The notes: generated by a model from the sequence alone, not told the origin. 64,000 nucleotides of DNA from Paraburkholderia dilworthii (GCF_000472525.1 NZ_AWZT01000041.1:109-64108), one strand, 5' to 3'; positions 53,560 through 62,008 are shown, counted from the first letter of the stretch. Numbers and translations are program-made.

Positions 53560-53940
53560 TCAACGTGCAACGTGTCGCGCCCACTCCAGCCAACCGAGAT
53601 TGAGCGCTGCGTTTACCGCGACGCCGAGCGCCGACGCAATGGCGGCGATCATCGTCCAGAATGCAGAGCGCCGCGCGGCCGTTGCGGAGGTGTGCGCGGC
53701 GTTGGCCGCATCGCGCGAGGCGCTCGCCGCCGCTTGCGCCACATGCGACGACGACTCCATCTGCGCGAGCGACTTCAATGCGAAGCCCCGCTCGTCACCA
53801 GCCCTCGCCTGTTCTTTTTCGAACAGATAGCGATGACAGAACGGCGTCAGCGGAGCATCGGGATTTTGCGCGGCGAAGAACTTCGCATAGGCTTCGCCGC
53901 CGTTAGCGTCGATTTCCTGGTAAGCGGATTGCCTGTCCAC
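53560..53940 (-). CDS. Hypothetical protein with C-terminal membrane helix
   Basis: A 126-residue protein. The N-terminal half is hydrophilic (SAYQEIDANGGEAYAKFFAAQ, PFCHRYLFEKEQARAGDERG); a helical Ala/Ser-rich stretch QAAASASRDAANAAHTSATA leads to a C-terminal membrane helix FWTMIAAIASALGVAVNAAL. No known family. The GTG at 53940 has GAGG 5 bases upstream; an ORF to 54009 exists but adds Arg-rich residues that look non-coding. It lies downstream of cspA on the same strand, 98 bases away. Confidence 0.7.
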   Translation of the reverse strand: MDRQSAYQEIDANGGEAYAKFFAAQNPDAPLTPFCHRYLFEKEQARAGDERGFALKSLAQMESSSHVAQAAASASRDAANAAHTSATAARRSAFWTMIAAIASALGVAVNAALNLGWLEWARHVAR

Positions 53941-54038
53941 ATGAACCTCGCGTGCGCGCGGCGCCGGGCACGACGTGCCGGCCGTGCGCCGGGCGCGCAC
54001 ACCGGCCACCGTCGTTTGACTATCGTCTCGCTTGCCCT

Positions 54039-54242
54039 TTAGATGGGCTTGATATCCGCTGCCTGCTTGCCCTTCGGTCCCTGCTTCACTTCGAAGCTGA
54101 CCTTCTGGTTTTCCTGCAACGATTTGAAACCCTCGGCGCGAACTTCCGAGAAATGGGCGAACAGGTCTTCACCACCGTCGTCGGGTGTGATGAAGCCGAA
54201 GCCCTTCGCGTCGTTGAACCACTTTACTGTACCGGTAGGCAT
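54039..54242 (-). CDS. cspA: Cold-shock protein CspA family
   Basis: A 67-residue OB-fold protein that binds single-stranded RNA and DNA. RNP1 is KGFGFITP and RNP2 is DLFAHFSEV, with the usual start MPTGTVKWFNDAKGFG and C-terminal GPKGKQAADIKPI. Length and sequence are typical of CspA-type proteins and cannot separate cold-induced from constitutive members. A long leader is possible in the 324-base gap upstream, as cold-shock mRNAs often have structured 5' ends. Confidence 0.95.
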   Translation of the reverse strand: MPTGTVKWFNDAKGFGFITPDDGGEDLFAHFSEVRAEGFKSLQENQKVSFEVKQGPKGKQAADIKPI

Positions 54243-54566
54243 GTCGATTCCTCATGTGCATCTGGTTAGCTGGACTGCAGTTTGGGGCGGGACTGCCGCT
54301 CGACTGTACGCCTGTTCAGGCGACGGCGCCGCGGCCGTGCTCATTGCGCGCTCGCCCTCACCGTCGTTCTACCGGTGGAGGCTGCGGCCCCGAAAGCATG
54401 CGTCGCAAGATACGTGCCGCGCCTGCGTGACCGGCGCGGTCACCGGTGCGTTTGAGCACAATCAGCTAAGATGTTTCCTTATCGGCAGTCCATTCTCGGC
54501 CGCGCGGGTTCGGCTCATTATCCGAACGCCGCGCAGCCTGTCGTTTTCCCATTTACAGGAACCAGC
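54243..54566. other. Divergent region between cspA and the aldehyde dehydrogenase
   Basis: No gene is supported here. A perfect inverted repeat GTGACCG-GCG-CGGTCAC lies at 54427-54443 and may be an operator or structured leader. The frame of the aldehyde dehydrogenase stays open to 54471 but reads as non-coding before 54567. Confidence 0.45.
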
Positions 54567-56012
54567 ATGGCAATTTCGAGCTATACCGATACCCGACTTC
54601 TGATCAACGGCGAGTGGTGCGATGCCGCGAGCGGCAAGACCATCGACGTCGTCAACCCCGCCACCGGCCAGGCCATCGGCAAGGTGGCCCACGCCGGCAT
54701 CGCCGACCTCGACCGTGCGCTCGAAGCGGCGCAACGCGGCTTCGAAGCATGGCGCAAGGTGCCGGCTCACGAGCGCGCCGCGATCATGCGCAAGGCCGCC
54801 GCGCTGGTGCGCGAGCGCGCGTCGGACATTGGCCGTCTGATGACGCAGGAACAGGGCAAGCCGTTTGCCGAAGCGAAGATCGAAGTGCTGGCCGCGGCGG
54901 ATATCATCGAGTGGTTCGCCGACGAAGGCCGCCGCCTCTATGGCCGCGTGGTGCCGTCGCGCAATCTCGCCGCGCAGCAACTCGTGCTGAAGGAACCGAT
55001 CGGTCCGGTCGCCGCCTTCACGCCGTGGAACTTCCCGGTCAACCAGATCGTGCGCAAGCTGAGCGCGGCACTCGCAAGCGGCTGTTCGTTCCTCGTGAAG
55101 GCACCGGAGGAAACCCCGGCGTCGCCCGCAGGTCTGCTGCAGGCTTTCGTCGAAGCAGGCGTGCCCGCTGGCACCGTGGGCCTCGTGTTCGGCGATCCGG
55201 CCGAAATCTCGGGCTACCTGATCCCGCATCCGGTGATCCGCAAGGTCACCTTCACCGGGTCCACGCCGGTTGGCAAGCAACTGGCTGCGCTGGCCGGTGC
55301 GCACATGAAACGCGCCACGATGGAACTGGGCGGTCACGCGCCGGTGATCGTCGCTGAAGACGCCGATGTCGCGCTCGCCGTCAAGGCGGCGGGCGGCGCC
55401 AAGTTCCGCAATGCGGGCCAAGTCTGCATTTCGCCCACGCGCTTTCTCGTGCACAACAGCATTCGCGAGGAATTTGCCGCGGCGCTCGTCAAGCACGCCG
55501 AAAGCCTCAAGCTCGGCGACGGCCTCGCGGAAGGCACGACCCTTGGGCCGCTCGCCAACGCACGCCGTCTGACGGCCATGAGCAAGGTGCTCGAAGACGC
55601 GCGCAAGACCGGCGCGAAGATCGAGACGGGTGGCGAGCGGGTCGGGTCGGAAGGCAACTTCTTTGCGCCGACGGTGCTGACCAACGTGTCGCTCGAAGCC
55701 GACGTGTTCAACAACGAGCCGTTCGGCCCGATCGCGGCAATCCGCGGTTTCGACAAGCTGGAAGAAGCGATTGCCGAGGCGAACCGCCTGCCGTTCGGCC
55801 TTGCGGGCTATGCGTTCACGAAGTCGTTCAGCAACGTGCATCTGCTGTCGCAGCAGTTGGAGGTCGGCATGCTCTGGATCAACCAGCCCGCCACGCCTAC
55901 GCCGGAAATGCCGTTTGGCGGCGTGAAGGATTCGGGTTACGGTTCGGAAGGCGGGCCGGAAGCAATGGAAGCCTATCTGGTTACGAAGTCCGTGACGGTG
56001 ATGTCGTCCTAA
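54567..56012 (+). CDS. NAD(P)-dependent aldehyde dehydrogenase (succinate-semialdehyde/2-oxoglutarate-semialdehyde type)
   Basis: A 481-residue ALDH. Catalytic motifs: TPWNFPVNQIV, the Glu in MELGGHAPVIV and the Cys in NAGQVCISPTR; the C-terminal PFGGVKDSGYGSEGG fits the GabD/KGSADH group. It oxidises a semialdehyde acid to a diacid in the cytoplasm. The start at 54567 has AGGA upstream. It stands alone with its own terminator at 56117. The nearby uronate genes make a 2,5-dioxopentanoate (2-oxoglutarate semialdehyde) substrate possible, but nothing proves it. Confidence 0.88.
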   Translation: MAISSYTDTRLLINGEWCDAASGKTIDVVNPATGQAIGKVAHAGIADLDRALEAAQRGFEAWRKVPAHERAAIMRKAAALVRERASDIGRLMTQEQGKPFAEAKIEVLAAADIIEWFADEGRRLYGRVVPSRNLAAQQLVLKEPIGPVAAFTPWNFPVNQIVRKLSAALASGCSFLVKAPEETPASPAGLLQAFVEAGVPAGTVGLVFGDPAEISGYLIPHPVIRKVTFTGSTPVGKQLAALAGAHMKRATMELGGHAPVIVAEDADVALAVKAAGGAKFRNAGQVCISPTRFLVHNSIREEFAAALVKHAESLKLGDGLAEGTTLGPLANARRLTAMSKVLEDARKTGAKIETGGERVGSEGNFFAPTVLTNVSLEADVFNNEPFGPIAAIRGFDKLEEAIAEANRLPFGLAGYAFTKSFSNVHLLSQQLEVGMLWINQPATPTPEMPFGGVKDSGYGSEGGPEAMEAYLVTKSVTVMSS

Positions 56013-56116
56013 GGCGCTTATAACGCGTTTAGCGCGCGCTTAGTAACGTGTTTACTAAGGCGTGCAATCAGACATGCGTAACGCACGCAGCGCCTGTTTG
56101 TTGCTAGCCGTGCCGG

Positions 56117-56150
56117 GTCCGCGAGTTCTTGCTCGCGGACTTTTTATTTC
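56117..56150 (+). terminator. Rho-independent terminator of the aldehyde dehydrogenase gene
   Basis: A perfect 9-bp stem (GTCCGCGAG / CTCGCGGAC) with a 6-base loop is followed directly by TTTTTATTTC. It lies 105 bases after the stop at 56012 and ends 27 bases before the GNAT start. Confidence 0.93.
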
Positions 56151-56176
56151 TATCGACAAAACCGTCCTTGAAACTC

Positions 56177-56755
56177 ATGCAACCCACGCTGACCGGAACG
56201 ACGGTCGAACTGAGGCCGCTCGAACGCGACCACGTGCAAGCACTGCTCGATGCAGCCGCCGACGGCCGATTGTGGAATCTCAAGCTCACTGTCGTGCCTG
56301 GGCCCGACACGATCGAAGGCTATATCGACACCGCGTTGGCGGGACGCGATGCGGGAACGGTGATGCCGTTCGTGATCGTGCGCCGCGACACGGGCATGGT
56401 GATCGGCAGCACACGGTTCTGGAAAATCGACCGCGCGAATCGCAAGCTCGAAATCGGCCACACATGGCTCGGCGAATCGGCGCAACGCTCGGCAGCGAAT
56501 ACCGAGGCGAAATATCTGCTGCTGCGCCACGCATTCGAAACAATGCAATGCGTGCGCGTGCAGTTCACCACCGACGAACTCAACGACAATTCGCGCGCGG
56601 CGATCCTGCGCATCGGCGCGAAACAGGAAGGCGTGGTCCGCCATGAACGCATCATGCCCGACGGCCGTAAGCGCAACTCCGTGCGCTTTAGCATCGTCGA
56701 CGACGAATGGGCGCACGTTAAGGCCATGCTCGAAACGAAGCTGGGACCGCGTTGA
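56177..56755 (+). CDS. GNAT-family N-acetyltransferase (RimJ/RimL-like)
   Basis: A 192-residue acetyltransferase. The N-terminal TVELRPLERDHVQALLDAA is typical of RimL-like GNATs; the acetyl-CoA region is around LEIGHTWLGESAQRSAANTE with LLRHAFETMQCVRVQFTTD, then NDNSRAAILRIGAKQEG. It would acetylate the N-terminus of a protein or a small amine. The start at 56177 is the only one consistent with the fold and lies just after the terminator at 56117, so it must have its own promoter or read-through. Target unknown. Confidence 0.87.
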   Translation: MQPTLTGTTVELRPLERDHVQALLDAAADGRLWNLKLTVVPGPDTIEGYIDTALAGRDAGTVMPFVIVRRDTGMVIGSTRFWKIDRANRKLEIGHTWLGESAQRSAANTEAKYLLLRHAFETMQCVRVQFTTDELNDNSRAAILRIGAKQEGVVRHERIMPDGRKRNSVRFSIVDDEWAHVKAMLETKLGPR

Positions 56756-56804
56756 ATGGCGGCCCCGCGCCGTGCTTGCCTACAGCACCGCTCAGCGGCA
56801 AGCC

Positions 56805-57821
56805 TCACACATGCACGTCGCTTTCCTTTAGCGGCGCTGCGTTCGACGCCCGCAACTCCTCACGCAGCGCGTCGCTCGCGTGATGGCGGCGCACCCATAG
56901 CGCGGTCAGCATCGGTACCAGAATCGCGGTCACGAGGCATGCGGTCGCAACCATCGCGGTCGCGGCCGGCACGAGCGGCTTGAAGCTCGGAATCATCTCG
57001 CCGATGATCGCAGGATTCGCCACCGCCGCGCCCGCCGTCGACGACGCCGCGAGTCCCGCCGCGCCATTGCCGCCCGCGATCCAGCGGTCAGCGAGAATCA
57101 GCGGAATGCCGGTTACGACAATCACCGCGAGGCCCAGCAGCACACCTGCCATGCCGCTCTTTGCGATCACGTTCAGGTCGATGCCGTTGCCGAGCGCAAA
57201 GCCAAAAAACGGAATCAGCGGATGCACGCAGCGGCCAAAGAACTCGCGCAGGTCGCTGTCGATATTGCCGAGCACGAAGCCCACCAGAAACGGCAGCACC
57301 GCGCCGACGAAAAGCCGCGGCTCGAAGAACGCGACGCCCGCCGCGCCCAGAATGATCATGCTGACGAGCGGCCCCGACTCGACCGACATCAGCACGAACG
57401 CGCCCGCCTCTTCTTTCGTGCCGTACTGCTGCATCACCGCCGCGTAGAGACCGCCGTTGGTCATATCCATCGACGTGGTGATCGCGAGCACCGAGAGCCC
57501 GGCAAAGAGCCCCGCCTTGACGCCGTCGATCGGAATGAAATGGGACGCCACGATAGTCGCGATCCACGCGACCACCATCTTCGTGACGAGCAATGTGCCG
57601 GACTTGCGCAGCACGGTGCCGGTCGCCCGCAAGTCGATCGTTGCGCCCATGCAGAAGAACCAGACCGCGAGAATCGGCACCGTGCCGGCGATCAGTCCGT
57701 TGGTGAACGACCCGAAGTATTTGCCCGCGCCCGGCGCAAAACTGTGAACACAGGCGCCGAGCAGCAGCGGCACCAGCATCAGCCCGCCAGGAATGCGGTC
57801 GATGGCCTTCTTGAGCTTCAT
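56805..57821 (-). CDS. kdgT: 2-Keto-3-deoxygluconate permease
   Basis: A 338-residue inner-membrane carrier of the KdgT family with about ten hydrophobic segments. It begins MKLKKAIDRIPGGLMLVPLL and has the conserved WFFCMGATIDLRATG, TTSMDMTNGGLYAAVM and SSTAGAAVANPA. It imports 2-keto-3-deoxygluconate and related deoxy-keto sugars with protons. It is divergent from kduI; the 316-base gap holds two GGAAC/GTTCC operators. With kduI and kduD it forms a uronate/pectin-oligomer utilisation group. Confidence 0.92.
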   Translation of the reverse strand: MKLKKAIDRIPGGLMLVPLLLGACVHSFAPGAGKYFGSFTNGLIAGTVPILAVWFFCMGATIDLRATGTVLRKSGTLLVTKMVVAWIATIVASHFIPIDGVKAGLFAGLSVLAITTSMDMTNGGLYAAVMQQYGTKEEAGAFVLMSVESGPLVSMIILGAAGVAFFEPRLFVGAVLPFLVGFVLGNIDSDLREFFGRCVHPLIPFFGFALGNGIDLNVIAKSGMAGVLLGLAVIVVTGIPLILADRWIAGGNGAAGLAASSTAGAAVANPAIIGEMIPSFKPLVPAATAMVATACLVTAILVPMLTALWVRRHHASDALREELRASNAAPLKESDVHV

Positions 57822-57925
57822 TGTCTCCTCCGTGGACGTCGCGTCCAGTTGTCGGGTGAATCTCGCTGGATAAGAACCGGTCTTGCGCCGGTTGCTCCCT
57901 TTCGGCGCAATATAGCATCGTGAAA

Positions 57926-57938
57926 GGAACGGCGTTCC
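57926..57938. promoter_or_regulatory. Candidate IclR-type operator 1 (kdgT/kduI region)
   Basis: A perfect inverted repeat GGAAC-GGC-GTTCC followed by GAAA lies in the divergent promoter region. A close copy is at 58024. IclR-family repressors bind such short palindromes; the IclR gene at 59933 is the likely partner. Confidence 0.55.
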
Positions 57939-58023
57939 GAAAATTTTGGAAATAAAGATAATCGTTTACCCGCTTATCCGGCAGGCGCCTTTGCTGGCTC
58001 GCCGACATGTCTTGATTTTTTAC

Positions 58024-58036
58024 GGACCACCGTTCC
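58024..58036. promoter_or_regulatory. Candidate IclR-type operator 2 (kdgT/kduI region)
   Basis: GGACC-ACC-GTTCC, again followed by GAAA, differs from operator 1 by one base in the left arm. It lies 102 bases upstream of the kduI start; the centre-to-centre distance to operator 1 is 98 bases. The rest of 57822-58137 shows no gene. Confidence 0.5.
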
Positions 58037-58137
58037 GAAACTGCGAATAACGCGCTACAGTCGACCCCACATACGTGCGCCGTGGCAACTGTGCGCCAGG
58101 GCGGTTAATCACCGGAGACAGAACCGTGGAAGCGACC

Positions 58138-58974
58138 ATGCAAGTGAGGCAGGCCATCAACAGCGAATACGCGAAGACGCTCGATACCGCCGGATTGCGC
58201 AAGCAGTTCCTGGTCGACGAGGTGTTCGAACGCGACGCGCTGCGGCTCACCTATAGCCACATCGACCGGATTATCGTGGGCGGCGTGTGGCCGGTAGCGC
58301 GCGCCGTCGAAGTGCCCAGCTCGCTCGGCAAGTCGATCGGCGTCAACTATCTGCTGGAGCGCCGCGAGCTCGGCGCGATCAACATTGGCGGCGATGGTTG
58401 GGTCGACGTGGACGGCACGCGTCACACCGTGCGCAATGAGGAGGCGATTTACGTTGGCCGCGGCGCGCAGTCCGTTGCGTTCGGCAGCAGCGACGCTGCA
58501 CGGCCGGCGAAGTTCTATCTGAATTGCGCGCCCGCGCACGAGTCGCATCCGACCCGCACGATTTCGCTTGCCGAGGCGTCGCCGCAAACGCTCGGCGATG
58601 CAGCCACGAGCAACCGCCGCACGATCTACAAGTTCATCGTGCCGGAGGTGCTGCCCACCTGCCAGCTTTCGATGGGCATGACCAAGCTCGAACCCGGCAG
58701 CCTGTGGAATACGATGCCCTGCCATACGCATGAGCGGCGCATGGAGGTGTATTTCTATTTCAATGTCGCCGACAACGCCGCCGTCTTCCACATGATGGGC
58801 GAGCCGAACGAGACGCGGCACATCGTCGTGCATAACGAACAGGCGGTGATCTCGCCGAGCTGGTCGATTCACTCGGGCGTCGGCACTCAGGCCTACACGT
58901 TCATATGGGGCATGGTCGGCGAAAACCAGGTGTTCAGCGACATGGACCACATCGCCGTGGGCGATTTGCGTTGA
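58138..58974 (+). CDS. kduI: 5-Keto-4-deoxyuronate isomerase
   Basis: A 278-residue cupin, the usual length for KduI. It converts 5-keto-4-deoxyuronate to 2,5-diketo-3-deoxygluconate. Zinc ligands lie in PCHTHERRMEVYFYF (two His and a Glu) and in IHSGVGTQAYTFIWGM. The ATG at 58138 gives the standard N-terminus MQVRQAINSEY; a GTG at 58126 with GGAG upstream adds four residues and is possible. It precedes kduD by 48 bases. Confidence 0.95.
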   Translation: MQVRQAINSEYAKTLDTAGLRKQFLVDEVFERDALRLTYSHIDRIIVGGVWPVARAVEVPSSLGKSIGVNYLLERRELGAINIGGDGWVDVDGTRHTVRNEEAIYVGRGAQSVAFGSSDAARPAKFYLNCAPAHESHPTRTISLAEASPQTLGDAATSNRRTIYKFIVPEVLPTCQLSMGMTKLEPGSLWNTMPCHTHERRMEVYFYFNVADNAAVFHMMGEPNETRHIVVHNEQAVISPSWSIHSGVGTQAYTFIWGMVGENQVFSDMDHIAVGDLR

Positions 58975-59022
58975 GCGTGTCGTTTGCGTGCATCGGCCAA
59001 CTCAGCATAGGGACTACACGAC

Positions 59023-59823
59023 ATGGGCTTTGACACGATGAACACGTCTGGCACGACCCGCCCGGCGGCGAATCCGTTCGATCTCGCCGGCAAGGTCGCC
59101 ATCGTCACCGGCAGCAATACCGGCTTGGGCGCCGGCATGGCGGTCGCGCTCGCCGCCGCGGGCTGCGACATCGTCGGCGTATCGCGGGCCGATCCGGGCG
59201 ACACGCCGGCGCGTGTCGAAGCCGTTGGGCGAAGATTCGCGGACGTGCGCGCCGACCTCGCTTCGATCGCGCCGGTGGACGACATCGTGCGCGCCGCCGT
59301 GGAAGCGTTCGGACGCGTCGACGTGCTGGTCAACAATGCGGGCGTGATCCGCCGCGAGAACGCGCTCGATTTCACCGAAGACGACTGGGACGCGGTGATC
59401 GATCTCAATCTGAAGAGCCTCTTCTTTCTCGCGCAGGCCGCCGCGCGGCAATTCGTCCGGCAGCAAAGCGGCGGCAAGATCATCAACATCGCGTCGATGC
59501 TGTCGTTCCAGGGCGGCATACGCGTCGCTTCATACACGGCGTCGAAAAGCGGTGTGCTGGGCCTCACGCGGCTTCTCGCCAACGAATGGGCCGCGCAGCG
59601 AATCAACGTCAACGCAATCGCGCCAGGTTATATGGCGACGGCGAACACTACAGCGCTGCGCGAAGACGCCCAGCGCAACGACGAGATCCTGAGCCGCATT
59701 CCAGCCGGCCGCTGGGGCGCGCCGGACGATCTCGCAGGACCGGTGGTGTTCCTCGCATCGTCCGCGTCGGATTATGTTCATGGGCATACACTGGCGGTAG
59801 ACGGCGGATGGCTCGCGCGCTGA
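59023..59823 (+). CDS. kduD: 2-Dehydro-3-deoxy-D-gluconate 5-dehydrogenase
   Basis: A 266-residue SDR that reduces 2,5-diketo-3-deoxygluconate to 2-keto-3-deoxygluconate. Cofactor motif TGSNTGLGAGMA, NNAG after strand 4, catalytic Ser in NIASMLSFQGG and YTASKSG; the MLSFQGG segment and LANEWAAQRINVNAIAPGY are typical of KduD. It acts after KduI and yields the compound that KdgT also imports. About ten extra N-terminal residues precede the fold. It is followed by the IclR regulator gene. Confidence 0.93.
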   Translation: MGFDTMNTSGTTRPAANPFDLAGKVAIVTGSNTGLGAGMAVALAAAGCDIVGVSRADPGDTPARVEAVGRRFADVRADLASIAPVDDIVRAAVEAFGRVDVLVNNAGVIRRENALDFTEDDWDAVIDLNLKSLFFLAQAAARQFVRQQSGGKIINIASMLSFQGGIRVASYTASKSGVLGLTRLLANEWAAQRINVNAIAPGYMATANTTALREDAQRNDEILSRIPAGRWGAPDDLAGPVVFLASSASDYVHGHTLAVDGGWLAR

Positions 59824-59853
59824 GTCGGCACCACGCGCGAGACGCGGTATGCT

Positions 59854-59885
59854 CCGGGCGTCCCGGCGTCCCGGCGTCCGGGCGT
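59854..59885. repeat. Four tandem 8-base repeats before the IclR gene
   Basis: CCGGGCGT, CCCGGCGT, CCCGGCGT, CCGGGCGT lie head to tail 48 bases before the IclR start. Copy-number change could alter leader length; no function is known. Confidence 0.75.
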
Positions 59886-59932
59886 CCGTCAACACGCGGC
59901 ACAGACTAGAGTTCGATCAGGGAATCACGGCA

Positions 59933-60808
59933 ATGGCAGCAACCAGCAAACAGCGCAAGGACGACCCCGCAGCCCTCGCGCACGACGCGGACAGCGTCGA
60001 GTGCGGCAACGACAAAGGCGAATCGGCTTCGTCCATTGGCCGCGTGTTCGCGCTTCTCGGCGCGATCGGCGACAGCGGGCAGATTGGCATCAGCGAGTTG
60101 TCGCAACGGCTCGGCATGTCGAAGACCACCGTGCATCGCGTGGTTCAGACGCTAAAGGCGCTCGGCTATGTCACGCAGGAAATCGAGACTGAGCGTTATG
60201 GACTGACTATCCGGCTGTTCGAACTCGGCGCGAAGGCGCTCGAAAGCGTGGATCTCGTGCGTGAAGCCGACGTGGAAATGCGCCGCATTGGCGCGGCGAC
60301 TCGCGAGGCGGTACACCTGGGCGCATTCGACGAAGACGCGATTATCTACATCCATAAGATCGACGCCGATTACGGCTTGCGCATGCAGTCGCGCATCGGC
60401 CGGCGCAATCCGCTGCATAGCACGGCAATCGGCAAGGTGCTGCTCGCATGGATGGATCCGGCCGACGCACGCGAGGTCCTCTCTCACGTCGAATTCCGTA
60501 AGTCGACGCAAAAGACGCTGTCATCCGCCGAGGCTGTGCTGAGCATTCTGCCGCGCGTGCGCGAGCAAGGTTACGGCGAGGACAACGAGGAACAGGAAGA
60601 AGGCTTGCAGTGTCTAGCAGTGCCCGTTTTCGACCGTTTTGGCCGTGTGGTCGCGGGACTGTCGATTTCGTTTCCGACCATGCGCTGCGGCGCCGATACC
60701 AAGTCTCACTACGTCACGCTGTTGCGACAATCGGGCTTCGCGATCTCGACACGGCTCGGCTATCGCGAAGCGGCCGCATCCGAGCACGCGGCCGCCGAAC
60801 CGGGCTAG
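59933..60808 (+). CDS. IclR-family regulator of uronate genes (KdgR-like)
   Basis: A 291-residue IclR regulator. A winged helix-turn-helix lies at about 35-95 (SSIGRVFALLGAIGDSG, ISELSQRLGMSKTTVHRVVQ), then the IclR effector domain with EDAIIYIHKIDADYGLRM, HSTAIGKVLLAW and GLSISFPTMR. The N-terminal 30 residues are acidic and probably disordered. KdgR-type IclR proteins repress uronate genes and release when 2-keto-3-deoxygluconate binds. Its place after kduD and the palindromes upstream of kduI/kdgT support that role. Start at 59933; upstream frame is non-coding and repeat-bearing. Confidence 0.9.
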   Translation: MAATSKQRKDDPAALAHDADSVECGNDKGESASSIGRVFALLGAIGDSGQIGISELSQRLGMSKTTVHRVVQTLKALGYVTQEIETERYGLTIRLFELGAKALESVDLVREADVEMRRIGAATREAVHLGAFDEDAIIYIHKIDADYGLRMQSRIGRRNPLHSTAIGKVLLAWMDPADAREVLSHVEFRKSTQKTLSSAEAVLSILPRVREQGYGEDNEEQEEGLQCLAVPVFDRFGRVVAGLSISFPTMRCGADTKSHYVTLLRQSGFAISTRLGYREAAASEHAAAEPG

Positions 60809-60847
60809 CAAATGCTTATGCGCTGCGGCCGCAAGCGCATGGTTCGC

Positions 60848-61432
60848 TCAGGGCAACATGCGCTGCATCACCTCATCCTTCAGAATGAAGCGATGATAGA
60901 GCGCACCCGCTACATGCAAGCCGATCAGCACCAGCAGCACCCACGCAAGATAGCCGTGGATGTCGCCCATTTCATGGCCGACGCTCGATCCGACCGGCGA
61001 AATCGACGGATAAGGCAGCAGCCCTAAAAACTTCACGGACCAGCCGCGCGACGACGCATTCGCCCATCCCAGCACCGGCACGATGACGAGCGCGAGATAG
61101 AGCAGACCATGCGTGATGTGCGAAACGATGCGAAGCAATGGCGACACGGATGCAGGCGCTGGGCGATGCGTGAAACGCCAGACGATTCTCAGCACAACCG
61201 CGGCGATCAGCGTTGCGCCCACCCCCAGATGCCACGCGATCAGCCCTTCGGGCAGCGTGCCCTTGTGAATGTCCGGCATCGTCCAGCCGATTACGAACTG
61301 CGCGGCGATCAGCACGACCACGAGCCAGTGAAGAAGCCTTGCGACGCCGTCATAGCCAGCCGCGTAACGACGCGAACGCGTATCGATAGATTGCATGTTC
61401 ATGGAAGAGATGGCCGTTGTAAGTAGCGTCAT
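60848..61432 (-). CDS. Cytochrome b561
   Basis: A 194-residue inner-membrane di-haem cytochrome of the prokaryotic b561 family with four helices. Haem-ligand histidines are visible in RLLHWLVVVL, IVSHITHGLLY and IHGYLAWVLLVLIGLHVAG; TGxxLP-type regions are present. It may move electrons from quinol to periplasmic acceptors such as superoxide. Start at 61432; a shorter form from 61402 (MNMQSIDTR) is possible. A PmrA-like box with a -10 lies 37-69 bases upstream, so it may share control with the hopanoid genes. Confidence 0.9.
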   Translation of the reverse strand: MTLLTTAISSMNMQSIDTRSRRYAAGYDGVARLLHWLVVVLIAAQFVIGWTMPDIHKGTLPEGLIAWHLGVGATLIAAVVLRIVWRFTHRPAPASVSPLLRIVSHITHGLLYLALVIVPVLGWANASSRGWSVKFLGLLPYPSISPVGSSVGHEMGDIHGYLAWVLLVLIGLHVAGALYHRFILKDEVMQRMLP

Positions 61433-61468
61433 GGAGAAGCCGCGTTTCGCGACCGCATGGGAGCCAGT

Positions 61469-61501
61469 ATGCTACGGCGCAAAACTTAAGAAAAGCTGAC
61501 G
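61469..61501 (-). promoter_or_regulatory. PmrA-like operator and -10 element upstream of cytochrome b561
   Basis: Read toward the gene: CGTCAG-CTTTT-CTTAAG (61501-61485), 10 bases, then TAGCAT (61474-61469). Over 33 bases it matches the hpnJ site at 26 positions, including the shared -10 and ATGCTACGG (plus strand) block. A short leader of about 30 bases would follow. Confidence 0.6.
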
Positions 61502-61885
61502 TGTCGCCGCGTGACTCTTCCGCACGCGCGCGCATGTCGCCGGGGCTTCTGCACGAAACGCCAGTCTGCAACCGAATGTATCCGCGAAGCATATGTGCGG
61601 CTCGTCGTCTCTGCGATCGTTTTTCGACGCATGCTGCGCCGATCGTTCAACGCCCCGCGTCCAGTTCAATGCGCAATCACGCGGCGTTTTCGCAGCAGGC
61701 TCAACGGCTTGCTCGTCACGCGCGCGGCTTCTCAGCCGTTCTCGCTGCTCGCTACATCCCTCGCCTCTCCACGTATCGAGCAACGCTTCCTCACGATGCA
61801 ATCGACACGTCCTGTTACACACGAACACAACGGTAATACCGCCTCTCAGTAAAGTTCGGATCAACAGGAAAAGAGGAGCAATGTC
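61502..61885. other. Intergenic region, cytochrome b561 to lipoprotein gene
   Basis: No gene is supported. Open frames on both strands here are Arg/Ser/Cys-rich and read as non-coding. The promoter of the small lipoprotein gene should lie at its right end; no clear elements were recognised. Confidence 0.5.
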
Positions 61886-62008
61886 ATGAAACGAATTTTA
61901 GCGCTGGCCATTCTGGCTGCAACGCTCGGCACCGCGTTGAGCGGTTGCATCGTGGTCCCGGACGGCGGCGGCCACCACGACCATTACGGTTACCACGATC
62001 GTTACTGA
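61886..62008 (+). CDS. Tiny lipoprotein, His/Tyr-rich
   Basis: A 40-residue protein. MKRILALAILAATLGTALSGC is a signal peptide ending in a lipobox (LSGC), followed by a short IVVPDGGGHHDHYGYHDRY tail with four His and three Tyr. GGAG lies 7 bases before the ATG. It would be lipidated on Cys21 and held in a membrane. The His-rich tail suggests metal binding. It is 53 bases upstream of another His-rich exported protein on the same strand, so the two may be cotranscribed. No family name known to me. Confidence 0.8.
   Translation: MKRILALAILAATLGTALSGCIVVPDGGGHHDHYGYHDRY

Noticed and set aside
61472..61864. 130-codon minus-strand frame upstream of cytochrome b561
   Set aside because: Composition is Arg/Cys/Ala-rich and unlike neighbouring proteins; it overlaps the promoter of the b561 gene.
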